64,000 nucleotides of DNA. Origin: Prauserella salsuginis. Its GTDB lineage: Bacteria; Actinomycetota; Actinomycetes; Mycobacteriales; Pseudonocardiaceae. The stretch covers positions 124,001-188,000 of the forward strand of contig NZ_JANBBF010000010.1 of assembly GCF_024648885.1 (NCBI RefSeq), in the 5' to 3' direction. The translations under genes and the position numbers were made by a program. Shown here piece by piece: positions 42,814 through 50,748 of this stretch. The number at the start of each line of letters is the position of its first letter. The first letter of the stretch is position 1. A model generated the notes under the pieces. That model was not told the origin of the DNA. It did not search any database and saw only the letters and a list, made by a program, of their open reading frames with translations.

Positions 42814-43808
42814 CAGCGTTTCTCCTCGCCGATGAAGTTCTCGATCTCGACCGCTTTTCCGGCATCCCTTGCCTGTTTCAGAACGAACGAGCCGACTGCA
42901 ATGTCGAGAACGCCGAGACCGAACGGGGAGAAGATGGTCGCTCGGTCAGAACGCAATTCGATTTCTCCACGAAGTACATCGCCGATTGTTCCGTCGATGA
43001 ATTCCCGCCCGTCCGAAAGGCGTTCGGCAAGATGCGCTGATGTTTCTGCCTTGAGGCAATGGTCGACATCGTCGAGAACATTGTTCGACCGAAGTAAGAT
43101 CTCCGGTGCGATGTCCCGCAACGAAATGTTAAGTACCAATTGTCCGGGATGGAACTCCGTAGCCGGAGTGACATAAGGCGTCGGTGCGGTAGTGGCGAAG
43201 ACGACGATGTCAGATTCCAACGCCTCGTTGAGAGTGTCGACGAACTTCGCGGTGATCGGGTATTCTTCCGAGATGTATCGGACGAGATTCGCCCCGCTGG
43301 CGGGAACCAGATCGTGGACGACGGCCTCGCTAATACCCTGAACGGCCACCAGGAGATAGTCGGCAATGGTGCGAGCGATGATGCCGGACCCGATAAACGA
43401 CACCGTCCGCGTTTCAGCAGGCTTCAGCCGTGCCGCCGCCAGCGTCGCTGAGGCGGCGGTGCGTGCTGCGCTGATGCCAGCGGACTCCAGGCACGCGATC
43501 GGGGACCCGGTTGCGTAGTCGTTGAGGAGCAGTGCGGCGGACGCACGTGGCCTGCCCGACGCAACATTGTCCGGGAAGCTGGCGATCCACTTCATGCCGA
43601 TCTTGTCGAAAGTTCCGCCGAGGTATCCAGGTAATGCTATTACCCTGGAGTTGGGTTTATCCGGGAATCTTAGAAAGTAACTATCCGGGTTGATGCTCGC
43701 GCCAGCCTCGTGCAACAAGTATGTCTCATGCACCAATTCCAGTACGGTGGTACGAGAGGTTCTCAGAATGTCGTCGGCCACTTCTCCGGGTACGACAAAA
43801 AAACTCAA
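42810..43808 (-). CDS. SbnB-like dehydrogenase, diaminopropionate pathway step 2
   Basis: A 332-residue protein of the ornithine cyclodeaminase/mu-crystallin family. Motifs are GTFDKIGMKWIASFPDN, ACLESAGISAARTAASATLA, the Rossmann SFIGSGIIARTIADYLL and ISLRDIAPEI. SbnB oxidatively cleaves the SbnA product with NAD to L-2,3-diaminopropionate and 2-oxoglutarate; both halves of that pathway are here. The start is a TTG with GGGGGA upstream, which is unusual and may keep expression low. It is the first gene of the leftward operon, facing a 480-base divergent region. Confidence 0.9.
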   Translation of the reverse strand: MSFFVVPGEVADDILRTSRTTVLELVHETYLLHEAGASINPDSYFLRFPDKPNSRVIALPGYLGGTFDKIGMKWIASFPDNVASGRPRASAALLLNDYATGSPIACLESAGISAARTAASATLAAARLKPAETRTVSFIGSGIIARTIADYLLVAVQGISEAVVHDLVPASGANLVRYISEEYPITAKFVDTLNEALESDIVVFATTAPTPYVTPATEFHPGQLVLNISLRDIAPEILLRSNNVLDDVDHCLKAETSAHLAERLSDGREFIDGTIGDVLRGEIELRSDRATIFSPFGLGVLDIAVGSFVLKQARDAGKAVEIENFIGEEKRW

Positions 43809-44289
43809 CAGAAAAATCCCCCAGTTTTAGAATTTGTGAAACGACGCAAGAAGAGTGTCTATCGTGTACTTATCGTCAGTCCTGTGTCAGTCTTGATGCG
43901 ACTGGGTGAATTTTAGGTGGCCAGTCCTTGTTGTCTCGGAAAATAAGTTGATACCTTCGGTGGTGCGACGTGGCAATTCTCGCCGCTGGGTGTACGGGTG
44001 TATTCCAATTTCTCCAAATCCCCTCATTTCACCGTGAATGCTCCCATGGAACGCGCTGCTATTCGCAATACTCCAATAGGTTGAACCTCGACGGGGTGCT
44101 CGGAGGGTTTGTTGCACGCGGTGGTCAGTTGTCGGCTCCGACTTTGTGGTGTGATGTGCCTCATGCCACAGTCGAAGTGGATTCAACAATATTCCGTGTG
44201 CTGCCTTGTAGCGTTACGGTTTCGTCGTACGCAAGCGCATCGCGGCGGCACGCCGTCAGTAGTGTCGGAGACATTGGGGAAGTTGAAAA
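43809..44289. other. Divergent promoter region of the biosynthetic cluster
   Basis: About 480 bases between the leftward SbnB-like and rightward oxidase genes. It is visibly richer in A+T than the flanking genes, and short open frames within it show no protein-like character. It should hold both promoters, including a long leader for one or both operons. No regulator gene is in the cluster, so the region may be read by a remote regulator. I see no clear riboswitch. Confidence 0.6.
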
Positions 44290-45327
44290 ATGGTTGCAGA
44301 TTCGACCATGGTCGTCCGCGTGGAGGACCTCGTTGAGCGGGTCATACTTGGCGAAGGCGACGTGGTGCGGACGATGATCCGCGGCAGTGGCGGTGCGACG
44401 GAGCTGGGTTGGCAGCTGCGTCGATCCGCGTACGAACTCGCGCAACAGGCAGACCGAGACAGTGACGCGTTCGCCCGCCTGCATCGGACCTTGGAGCTGA
44501 TGCACAGCCTGTACTTCACCAAGCCCAGGCCCGGCGAGGCGGACATCAACCGCCGCGCCATCATCGACCCGGCACAGGCCGTGCTGGACGACTTCGCAGT
44601 CGGATTCGAGGACCAGTGGATCGACTCCACGCGATGCCCGGACACGTCGGACCCGGACGAGTTCGTACGAGAACTCAAAGATCAGGTTCGAGCGCACCCG
44701 GCGAATCGGCACCCGTTCTACGTCGACTTCCTGCCCAACACCGCTACCGTCGAGCACATCCGGTACTACCTGGCTCAGGAGACGGCACTGGACCCGCGGT
44801 TCGACGACTTCATCGCGCTAATGCAGCTAGGGTGCGACCCGCAGCAGAAGCTGGAACTGGCGGGCAACTACTGGGACGAGATGGGCAACGGCGACCACAC
44901 ACGAGTCCACACGAACATGTTCAGTCAAGCGATGCACGAGGTCGGCGCCACCGAGGAATTCGTCGCCAACAACAGGCTCACCGAGACGCTGGTGTGCGGG
45001 AACCTGTCCGCGGCGTTGGCCGTGAATCCGCGGTTCTACTACCGGTCCATCGGCAGCTTCGCCGTCACCGAATTCCTGTTCCCGCGCCGCTGCGCTCAAC
45101 TGCTGGAGGCGTGGAACCGCAACGATCTACCGGCCGCCAGCGGCGAGTACCACCGGGAACACATCGGCGTCGACGCCCGACACGCCAGCGGCTTCTTCCG
45201 CAACGTCATCAAGCCCGAACTGGCCAAGAACCCGGCCAGCGGCCCGGACATCTACTGGGGAGCGATGGCCCGCATGAACTCCTCGCACCGCTACCTGGAC
45301 TGCCTGCTGACAGAGGTTACCCGGTGA
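44290..45327 (+). CDS. Heme-oxygenase-like diiron oxidase (iron-containing redox enzyme family)
   Basis: A 345-residue protein whose C-terminal 220 residues form the heme-oxygenase-like diiron (HDO) fold. Candidate metal ligands are Glu in YYLAQETALDPRFDDF, Glu and His in NYWDEMGNGDHTRVHTNM, and His/Asp/His in EYHREHIGVDARHASGF. The HDO family (BesC, UndA, SznF central domain) does N-oxygenation, C-C cleavage or desaturation on amino or fatty acids. The first 100 residues are a distinct helical domain. GGGGAAG lies before the ATG. The gene overlaps the next by GTGA. Confidence 0.88.
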   Translation: MVADSTMVVRVEDLVERVILGEGDVVRTMIRGSGGATELGWQLRRSAYELAQQADRDSDAFARLHRTLELMHSLYFTKPRPGEADINRRAIIDPAQAVLDDFAVGFEDQWIDSTRCPDTSDPDEFVRELKDQVRAHPANRHPFYVDFLPNTATVEHIRYYLAQETALDPRFDDFIALMQLGCDPQQKLELAGNYWDEMGNGDHTRVHTNMFSQAMHEVGATEEFVANNRLTETLVCGNLSAALAVNPRFYYRSIGSFAVTEFLFPRRCAQLLEAWNRNDLPAASGEYHREHIGVDARHASGFFRNVIKPELAKNPASGPDIYWGAMARMNSSHRYLDCLLTEVTR

Positions 45328-45617
45328 GGCTGACCGTCACACGCGGCGACGAAGTGGCGTCGTTCGACGTCGATACCGTCGACGACCCTGACTTTGAGCG
45401 GTGGTGTCGCACAGTCACCATGATGTCTGAACACATCCACGCCGCCTGCCCCAAGATCCTTGACGACACCGTGGGGAGGATGCTGGCCGCAGTGTCGGAG
45501 ATCGCGGACGCGTTCGACGTCGAATGCCGGATCGACACCCACTCTGCCGGCCAGCGTGAACAGGTCGAGGCGTTGCCATTGGAAGATGCGTTCGTGACGG
45601 TGCGGGTGCGGTTGTGA
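45324..45617 (+). CDS. Small orphan protein of the biosynthetic cluster
   Basis: A 97-residue acidic soluble protein, VRLTVTRGDEVASFDVDTVD at the start, with two Cys and one long central helix (HIHAACPKILDDTVGRMLAA). It overlaps both neighbours by GTGA junctions, first with the diiron oxidase and then with the permease, so its synthesis is tied to both. No family is recognised. It may be an accessory or chaperone for the oxidase, or a carrier. Coding certainty comes from the coupled overlaps. Confidence 0.75.
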   Translation: MRLTVTRGDEVASFDVDTVDDPDFERWCRTVTMMSEHIHAACPKILDDTVGRMLAAVSEIADAFDVECRIDTHSAGQREQVEALPLEDAFVTVRVRL

Positions 45618-46819
45618 CGTTCGCCCGCTGTCTCGCGCTGTACGTCACCTCCATCGTCGGCGTCGGTGTGCTCGGTTTGCCCGCGCTGGCCTACCGACAA
45701 GCCGGCGTGTGGTCGTTGGTGGCGTGGCTGGTCATGATCGTCCTCGGTGCGGCTGTCGGATATTTCTTCCTGCAGTTGGCACTGCACCACGCCAGCGGCG
45801 GCGGGGTGGCCGACTACGCACGCGCCGCGTTCGGCGACCCTCTCGGCCGCTTGTGCGGTTACCTGTTCTACTTCGCCATCCCTTTCGGGGCACCCGCCAC
45901 CGCCCACATTGCCGCACTCATGCTCGGCGAATATCAGTCGTGGCAGTACTGGACCGCGTTCGGGATCATCCTGGTCGGAGCGGTCATCGCCAACGCCGCC
46001 GGTACGACCGTCGCGTTCCGCGTTCAGCTCGTGGGAGCTGTGGTGCTCGCCGTCGCGCTCGCCGTCGCCGTCGGGGGTGCGATCACCCATGTCGAGCCCG
46101 CCAATTTCACGACCGGTCCCGAACACGGCCCATTGTCGGCGCTGGGCGCATTGTTGATCGTGTTCTTCGCGTTCGCCGGCTGGGAGGCTGTCACCGGCTT
46201 CGCCCACGAAGCGCTCACCGCCGGAGTCAACCTCCGCCGCGTTACCGCCATCACCGTCGCGATCATCGCGGTCCTGTACACCGGATTCGCGGTCACCTCT
46301 ATCGGCGCTATCGGACCCGACCTGGCGACGACACCCAACGCGCTCGGCACACTCCTGTCCACCACCTTCGGCCCTCACGCCGTCTGGGTCTCACGAGCAC
46401 TCAGCCTGCTGCTCGGTCTGCTCGCGGTGAACGCGTTCGTCGGATCCGTCGCACGGCTTGGCGCCGACCTAACCCGCCGACGGCACCTCCCGCAGCCGCT
46501 CGCCCGCGCCACTGTGCGCACCCACAGCCTCCAACTCGGCATCCTCGGAGCCGTTGTCACCGCCGTGTTCGCGCCGACGGCGCTCGGGATGGACACGACC
46601 GTCGAGATCGCGTCAGGAATGTTCGCCGCTGTCACCATCATCGGCCTACTCGCCGCCGCGCGGCTTCTCACACTGTCCAAACCGGCGCTGCTCGTGCTCT
46701 TCGTCACGTGTGCTCTGTTCGCATCGGCGATTCTGTCCAACCTTGCGGCCATCGTCACGATCACGGCCGTGGCGGCAGCGACGGTCGTCTTCGTGCGCAA
46801 TCGCGCTGGGTCAACCTGA
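45614..46819 (+). CDS. APC-superfamily amino acid permease
   Basis: A 401-residue membrane protein with about twelve helices. The first helix carries the APC signature SIVGVGVLGLPALAYRQAG, and helix 6 has ALGALLIVFFAFAGWEAVTG. Such proteins exchange or import amino acids and amines. The GTG start overlaps the small protein gene. Within a diaminopropionate cluster it could supply a precursor amino acid or export the product. It is the last gene of the rightward operon. Confidence 0.9.
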   Translation: MTFARCLALYVTSIVGVGVLGLPALAYRQAGVWSLVAWLVMIVLGAAVGYFFLQLALHHASGGGVADYARAAFGDPLGRLCGYLFYFAIPFGAPATAHIAALMLGEYQSWQYWTAFGIILVGAVIANAAGTTVAFRVQLVGAVVLAVALAVAVGGAITHVEPANFTTGPEHGPLSALGALLIVFFAFAGWEAVTGFAHEALTAGVNLRRVTAITVAIIAVLYTGFAVTSIGAIGPDLATTPNALGTLLSTTFGPHAVWVSRALSLLLGLLAVNAFVGSVARLGADLTRRRHLPQPLARATVRTHSLQLGILGAVVTAVFAPTALGMDTTVEIASGMFAAVTIIGLLAAARLLTLSKPALLVLFVTCALFASAILSNLAAIVTITAVAAATVVFVRNRAGST

Positions 46820-47032
46820 CAGGAGCTATCCCGGTCGCGGAGATCGAAGCGTGGGCAAATGCGCGGCAGCTGGCTGCCGCCCACCAGCGGCTCGGCGGGA
46901 GGCCAATAGGATCACCCCCACCACAGTCGACCGAGGCCTCACCAAGAGCCAGGGCGACCTCTGCCTCCAACTGTTCCTCTCGGCTGGACGGCCTGGTCTC
47001 GCCAGCCGGAGGCGGGCGGTATCGCCCGCGGT

Positions 47033-47950
47033 GTGGAGCTCCACGAGCTCGCGGACCGGCTCCGCCCGTACCTGGGCGCGACGTTCCCCGGTTCCGAGGT
47101 CGGCCGTGTCAGCGTGGAGGGCGACCGGGAGGTTCTGTTCGTCATCGGGCTGCCACCCGAGGACGGCCAACCGATCTATCCTTGCCACAAGGCGCACGGC
47201 GTGCCCGGAGAGGACCAGCTGGCCGATGGTGCGATCTATGTTCGCGACCACAGCAACACTCGGACCGCGAACGCCGGCGAGATTATGGGGCTCATGGAGC
47301 GGGCCCGCGGTGTCCCGCGGCATCCGATTACCCTCGACATCGACCTCCTCGGCACGATCCACCGGGTGGACCGAGTCTCCGAGACGCTCGACCGCCTGTA
47401 TGACCTCGAAGAGCAGCGGTATATCGAGTCGTCATCGAAGGAGAAGAGGCCGCCGCTGCCCGGCTACATTCCTTCGGGGCTCTTCGGCGACACGGTAATG
47501 CCGACGACAGAGGATCGGGCAACGCGGCTGGATGTGTGGAAGCAAGCGCGCCCGGAGCACATCGAGGCAGGCCGTGCACGCCTGCTCGGCGTGGCCCTCG
47601 GGGGCGTGGGACCGTGCGTGGTCAGCCGAGATCGGTTCGTCGCCAGGCCGGAGATCATCTTGACTTTCCACGATTGTGAGGTCGGCTACCCGGTGGGCTG
47701 GGGCCAGCGCGGAAAGAATGGCGAGGTAACGCTGACGCCGGAGTCGTTACGGCCGAACGTGGAGTGGCGCACCGACGTGGACGACTACGTGGTGGTGGCC
47801 CGCGACCCCCAGGCCACGTCCGTGCTCGTCACCTGGGTGCTCACCGAAGACAGCAGCGACCTGACAACCCGGGGCGAGATCGTCGTCCCCGCCGGCACGC
47901 TGGTGGACGCCGCCGAACTGGTCACGAGGACCTTCCTGAACGAGGACTGA
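47033..47950 (+). CDS. AlbA/Schlafen-like domain protein, probably N-terminally truncated
   Basis: A 305-residue frame whose first 90 residues resemble the end of the AlbA_2/Schlafen DNA-binding-type domain: EVLFVIGLPPEDGQPIY, HKAHGVPGEDQLADGAIYV, then RTANAGEIMGLMERA. Such domains normally start about 90 residues earlier. The reading frame stays open upstream to about 46920 but loses protein character, so the N-terminal part has probably been lost. The C-terminal half (EIILTFHDCEVGYPVGWGQ) is not recognised. It lies between the biosynthetic cluster and the tRNA gene, a place where mobile-element remnants collect. Confidence 0.55.
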   Translation: MELHELADRLRPYLGATFPGSEVGRVSVEGDREVLFVIGLPPEDGQPIYPCHKAHGVPGEDQLADGAIYVRDHSNTRTANAGEIMGLMERARGVPRHPITLDIDLLGTIHRVDRVSETLDRLYDLEEQRYIESSSKEKRPPLPGYIPSGLFGDTVMPTTEDRATRLDVWKQARPEHIEAGRARLLGVALGGVGPCVVSRDRFVARPEIILTFHDCEVGYPVGWGQRGKNGEVTLTPESLRPNVEWRTDVDDYVVVARDPQATSVLVTWVLTEDSSDLTTRGEIVVPAGTLVDAAELVTRTFLNED

Positions 47951-48240
47951 CACTCGATCCACGCGCGGACCTGCATCCACCGGTCCGAATCTCGGACGGA
48001 CGCCGCCGGGTAGTGGACGATCATCGCGCCCGGTCGGATGGTGGCATCGAACACTTGTGCTGGGATCTGGGTCCGCGTGTGTGGGCGTCACGTCCGTCGA
48101 GGTCGAGCTGGTCGACCAGCCAGCGCTGGTGGGCGGCGAGAGTAGGTCATCGTCGATGGGAGGAGGTGCCGCACCACGGCCTGCTGCAGACGTGCATGCA
48201 CGTCCATCAACACGCCGCCGAGCTGCTGATTGTCAGGAAG

Positions 48241-48535
48241 TGGTGGGCCCCGTGGGACTCGAACCCACAACCCGCGGATTAACCTGCCACTACGCCTTTC
48301 GGCGCCGCCCTGGGCGTTTGTGGTCTGGACTGTCCCTTCACCGTGGCGCTGGTGCGCTGTAGGTGCCACCCGTCCAGTCTCTACACCTTCCGGAGCGCTG
48401 CTCCGGCTTGGCTCGGGATTGCCATGCCAGCGAGCTGGCGAAGGGTTCCCCGACTTTGGGTGGTGTCATCCTGATCGTTTCCGACCAGGCGCTCCTATTC
48501 GAAGTCCGCTGCTCTGCCAATTGAGCTAGAGGCCC
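48241..48535 (-). tRNA. tRNA-Lys(UUU) interrupted by a group I intron
   Basis: Exon 1 is 48502-48535 (positions 1-34) and exon 2 is 48241-48282 (positions 35-76, CCA encoded). Joined, they fold as a perfect 76-base tRNA: acceptor GGGCCTC with GGGGCCC (one G-U), D stem GCTC/GAGC, anticodon stem GCGGA/TCCGC, loop CTTTTAA, variable GGGTT, T stem GTGGG/CCCAC, discriminator A. The anticodon is TTT. The gene would not be called by a plain tRNA search because of the 219-base insertion in the anticodon loop. Confidence 0.9.
48283..48501 (-). ncRNA. Group I self-splicing intron, Azoarcus-like (IC3 type)
   Basis: A 219-nt insertion between U34 and U35. It begins after exon-terminal U and ends in G, as group I introns must. 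A 3-nt guide GAG (for exon CUU) is followed by P2 CCTGGTC-GGAAAC-GATCAGG. Core words match the Azoarcus tRNA-Ile intron almost exactly: ATGGCAATCCCGAGCCAAGC, GGAAGGTGTAGAGACTGGAC, then GGTGAAGG, CAGTCC and CACAAAC. P3 pairs ACACC with GGTGT. There is no open frame for a homing endonuclease. Confidence 0.92.
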
Positions 48536-48931
48536 TAGCTGCCCACAGTGTACTCGGTCGGAGTTTCGCCGCGTTATGTGCCACCCCGCGCTGCAGATCG
48601 GAGGCAGCGGTGGGGGGTGCGCTACCCGTCCGAGTGTCATTGCACTGGGAACGCGGAGTGTGGCGCTTCGCTCGAGGTCTGCGCCGACGGTGCCGCGACG
48701 GGTTGGCTTCGCCACAGGTCAAGCTAAGTGGCGGAAATCACTCTTGTCCGTGGTACTTCGTCGATGACTCTGACGGTCGCCTTAGCGGCGGGGTCGTAGG
48801 ACCTGCGGCACGGGTCCGTTGCATACGTCGTCGGAGGCCGATCGATGGCCACGAGACGCCCAGTAACGTCGATTCGTCCCCCGAGGTGCGGCGAGCCTGC
48901 CTTGATCGCCTACCCAGACGTCGCGGACGTC

Positions 48932-49042
48932 CTACCCCCGGTCAATCCTCTGTTCCTCGATGGCGGCTTCGTAGAAGGCGTCGGCGAGTGCCGTCTTGAT
49001 GGTGTCGATGGCGGGACCGTCGCTGAAGTAGTAGCTGGCCAT
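48932..49042 (-). pseudogene. C-terminal fragment of an unknown gene
   Basis: On the minus strand a short frame reads MASYYFSDGPAIDTIKTALA then DAFYEAAIEEQRIDRG and stops. The preceding codons continue the protein-like pattern (RVDSQDARNT) before losing it near 49090. It looks like the tail of a real gene cut off by the arrival of hsdM from the right. The family is not recognised. Confidence 0.35.
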
Positions 49043-49173
49043 GGTGTTGCGGGCGTCTTGGCTGTCGACACGCTGGGGTGCGCGTCTGCCCAAGCCCCTC
49101 GAAATAGGGTGTCTCGGTGGAGGCGCAACGGCCTACCCGTCCCCGCCCTCTTACGAGTAAGGACACCCGACTG

Positions 49174-50748
49174 ATGGCAGTGACTCAGCAGGAGATCGAG
49201 AGCCGACTGTGGGACGCCGCAGACGAGTTGCGTGTGGCGATGCCCGAAGCGCAGTACTCGTCGGTGATGTTTCCCCTGATGTTCTGGAAGTACTTGTCGG
49301 ACACCTGGGAACATCACCACCAGGAGTTCTTGGCCGACAACGAGGGCCTGGACGACCTCTCCCCCGAGGAAGCCCACGAGATCGAGTTCCGCGACTACCA
49401 GTCGTTCGAGATCCCGTTCATCCACCCGGGCACGGTCCGGGAGCGTCGCGCCTCCTGGTCGTCCATCCTTGCCACCGTCACCCAGCCGGGCCTCGGCAAG
49501 CGGGTCCGCGCGTCCCTGCAGGCCATCGAGACGGCTAACCCCGATAAATTCTCCCGCCTGTTCGGAGCCATGACCTGGACCTCCGACGAGGTGCTGCCAG
49601 AAGAGGTGTTGGCGGCAGTCATGCAAGCGATGGACCGCACTCCCAGGATGCACGAGGGCAACATGTCCCACGACGTGCTCGGCGGGGCGTACGAGTACCT
49701 GCTGAAGCGGTTCTCCGACGGGGCCGGCACCCGCGCCGGCCAGTTCTTCACCCCACGCGAGGTCGTCGAACTGATCGTCGAAGTCCTGGACCCCAAGAAC
49801 TTCGAGTCGGTGTACGACCCGACCTGCGGATCGGGCGGGATGCTCATCGCCTCCGCGAACCTACTGAAGGCCCGCGGTGGGCGCGGCTACACGCTCAAGC
49901 TGCGTGGGCAGGAGTCCGTACCGGACACTGCGGGTGTGGCGCGCATGAACCTGTTCATGCACAACCTCACCCAGTTTCAGATCGAAGTCGGCGACACCCT
50001 GAAGGACCCGCGCTTCAAGAAGCCGGACGGGTCCGTCGCGCAGTTCGATGTGATCGTCGCCAACCCACCCTTCAGCTCTAAATGGAAGCCCTGGACCCAG
50101 GACCCACGCGCCATCGGCGGGGTAGCGCCACAGTCGGCAGCGGACTGGGCGTTCGTGCAACACATGATCGCCAGCATGCATCCCAAGAAGGGCCGGGCCG
50201 GTGTCGTCCTGCCGCACGGTGTGCTGTTCCGCGGTGGCCAGGAGGCAGCCATCCGCCAGCGCGTCCTGGACGATGACCTCCTGGAGGCCGTGATCGGGTT
50301 GCCAGCGAACCTCTTCTACTCGACTTCCATCCCGACCTGCATCCTCGTGTTTCGCGCTCCCGGCACCAAGATTGAGGAGCGCCGGGACGGGGTGCTGTTC
50401 CTCGACGCCTCCACACGATTCATCAAGGGCAAGAACCGCAACGTCCTCACGGAGGAAGACATCGCCGATGTGGTGACCGCTTACCATTCGAACTTCGATC
50501 CCGACGGCAACCCCGTCGACCCTGACGGCGACGAAGGACTTGCGGCGCGGTTCGTCCCTACCACGGCGATCGCAGCGAACGGCTACGATCTCAACATCGG
50601 CAGGTACATCAAGCAGGCCGAAGCTAAGCAGGAGGACCTCGGCTCGCTCATCGATGCCTACAACGTTGCCCGTGCCGAACGTCAGAAGACCGAGCAGCAC
50701 ATGCTCGCCGTCCTCGCCGATGCTGGGATCGAGGGCCTCAGTGAGTGA
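49174..50748 (+). CDS. hsdM: Type I restriction-modification N6-adenine methyltransferase subunit
   Basis: A 524-residue HsdM. After the N-terminal helical HsdM domain (ESRLWDAADELRVAMPEAQY) comes the methyltransferase domain with the SAM motif DPTCGSGGMLIASANL and the catalytic NPPF in FDVIVANPPFSSKW. It methylates adenine within the sequence read by HsdS and is also part of the restriction complex. The ATG at 49174 has AAGGA 12 bases before it. It overlaps hsdS by eight bases. A first gene of a complete hsdMSR operon. Confidence 0.96.
   Translation: MAVTQQEIESRLWDAADELRVAMPEAQYSSVMFPLMFWKYLSDTWEHHHQEFLADNEGLDDLSPEEAHEIEFRDYQSFEIPFIHPGTVRERRASWSSILATVTQPGLGKRVRASLQAIETANPDKFSRLFGAMTWTSDEVLPEEVLAAVMQAMDRTPRMHEGNMSHDVLGGAYEYLLKRFSDGAGTRAGQFFTPREVVELIVEVLDPKNFESVYDPTCGSGGMLIASANLLKARGGRGYTLKLRGQESVPDTAGVARMNLFMHNLTQFQIEVGDTLKDPRFKKPDGSVAQFDVIVANPPFSSKWKPWTQDPRAIGGVAPQSAADWAFVQHMIASMHPKKGRAGVVLPHGVLFRGGQEAAIRQRVLDDDLLEAVIGLPANLFYSTSIPTCILVFRAPGTKIEERRDGVLFLDASTRFIKGKNRNVLTEEDIADVVTAYHSNFDPDGNPVDPDGDEGLAARFVPTTAIAANGYDLNIGRYIKQAEAKQEDLGSLIDAYNVARAERQKTEQHMLAVLADAGIEGLSE

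Noticed and set aside
43710-43916. Short rightward frames at the start of the divergent region
   Set aside because: They overlap the SbnB-like N-terminus antisense, lack ribosome-binding sites and have no protein-like pattern.
35317-48282. Exact attL/attR repeats made by the two tRNA-Lys 3' halves
   Set aside because: The halves differ at 7 of 42 positions with compensatory stem changes, so they are not a direct integration duplicate. The fragment is kept as a probable border of an uncertain partner.
48230-48720. Short frames on both strands over the tRNA and intron
   Set aside because: They are translations of tRNA exons and the ribozyme; the sequence is fully explained by RNA structure.
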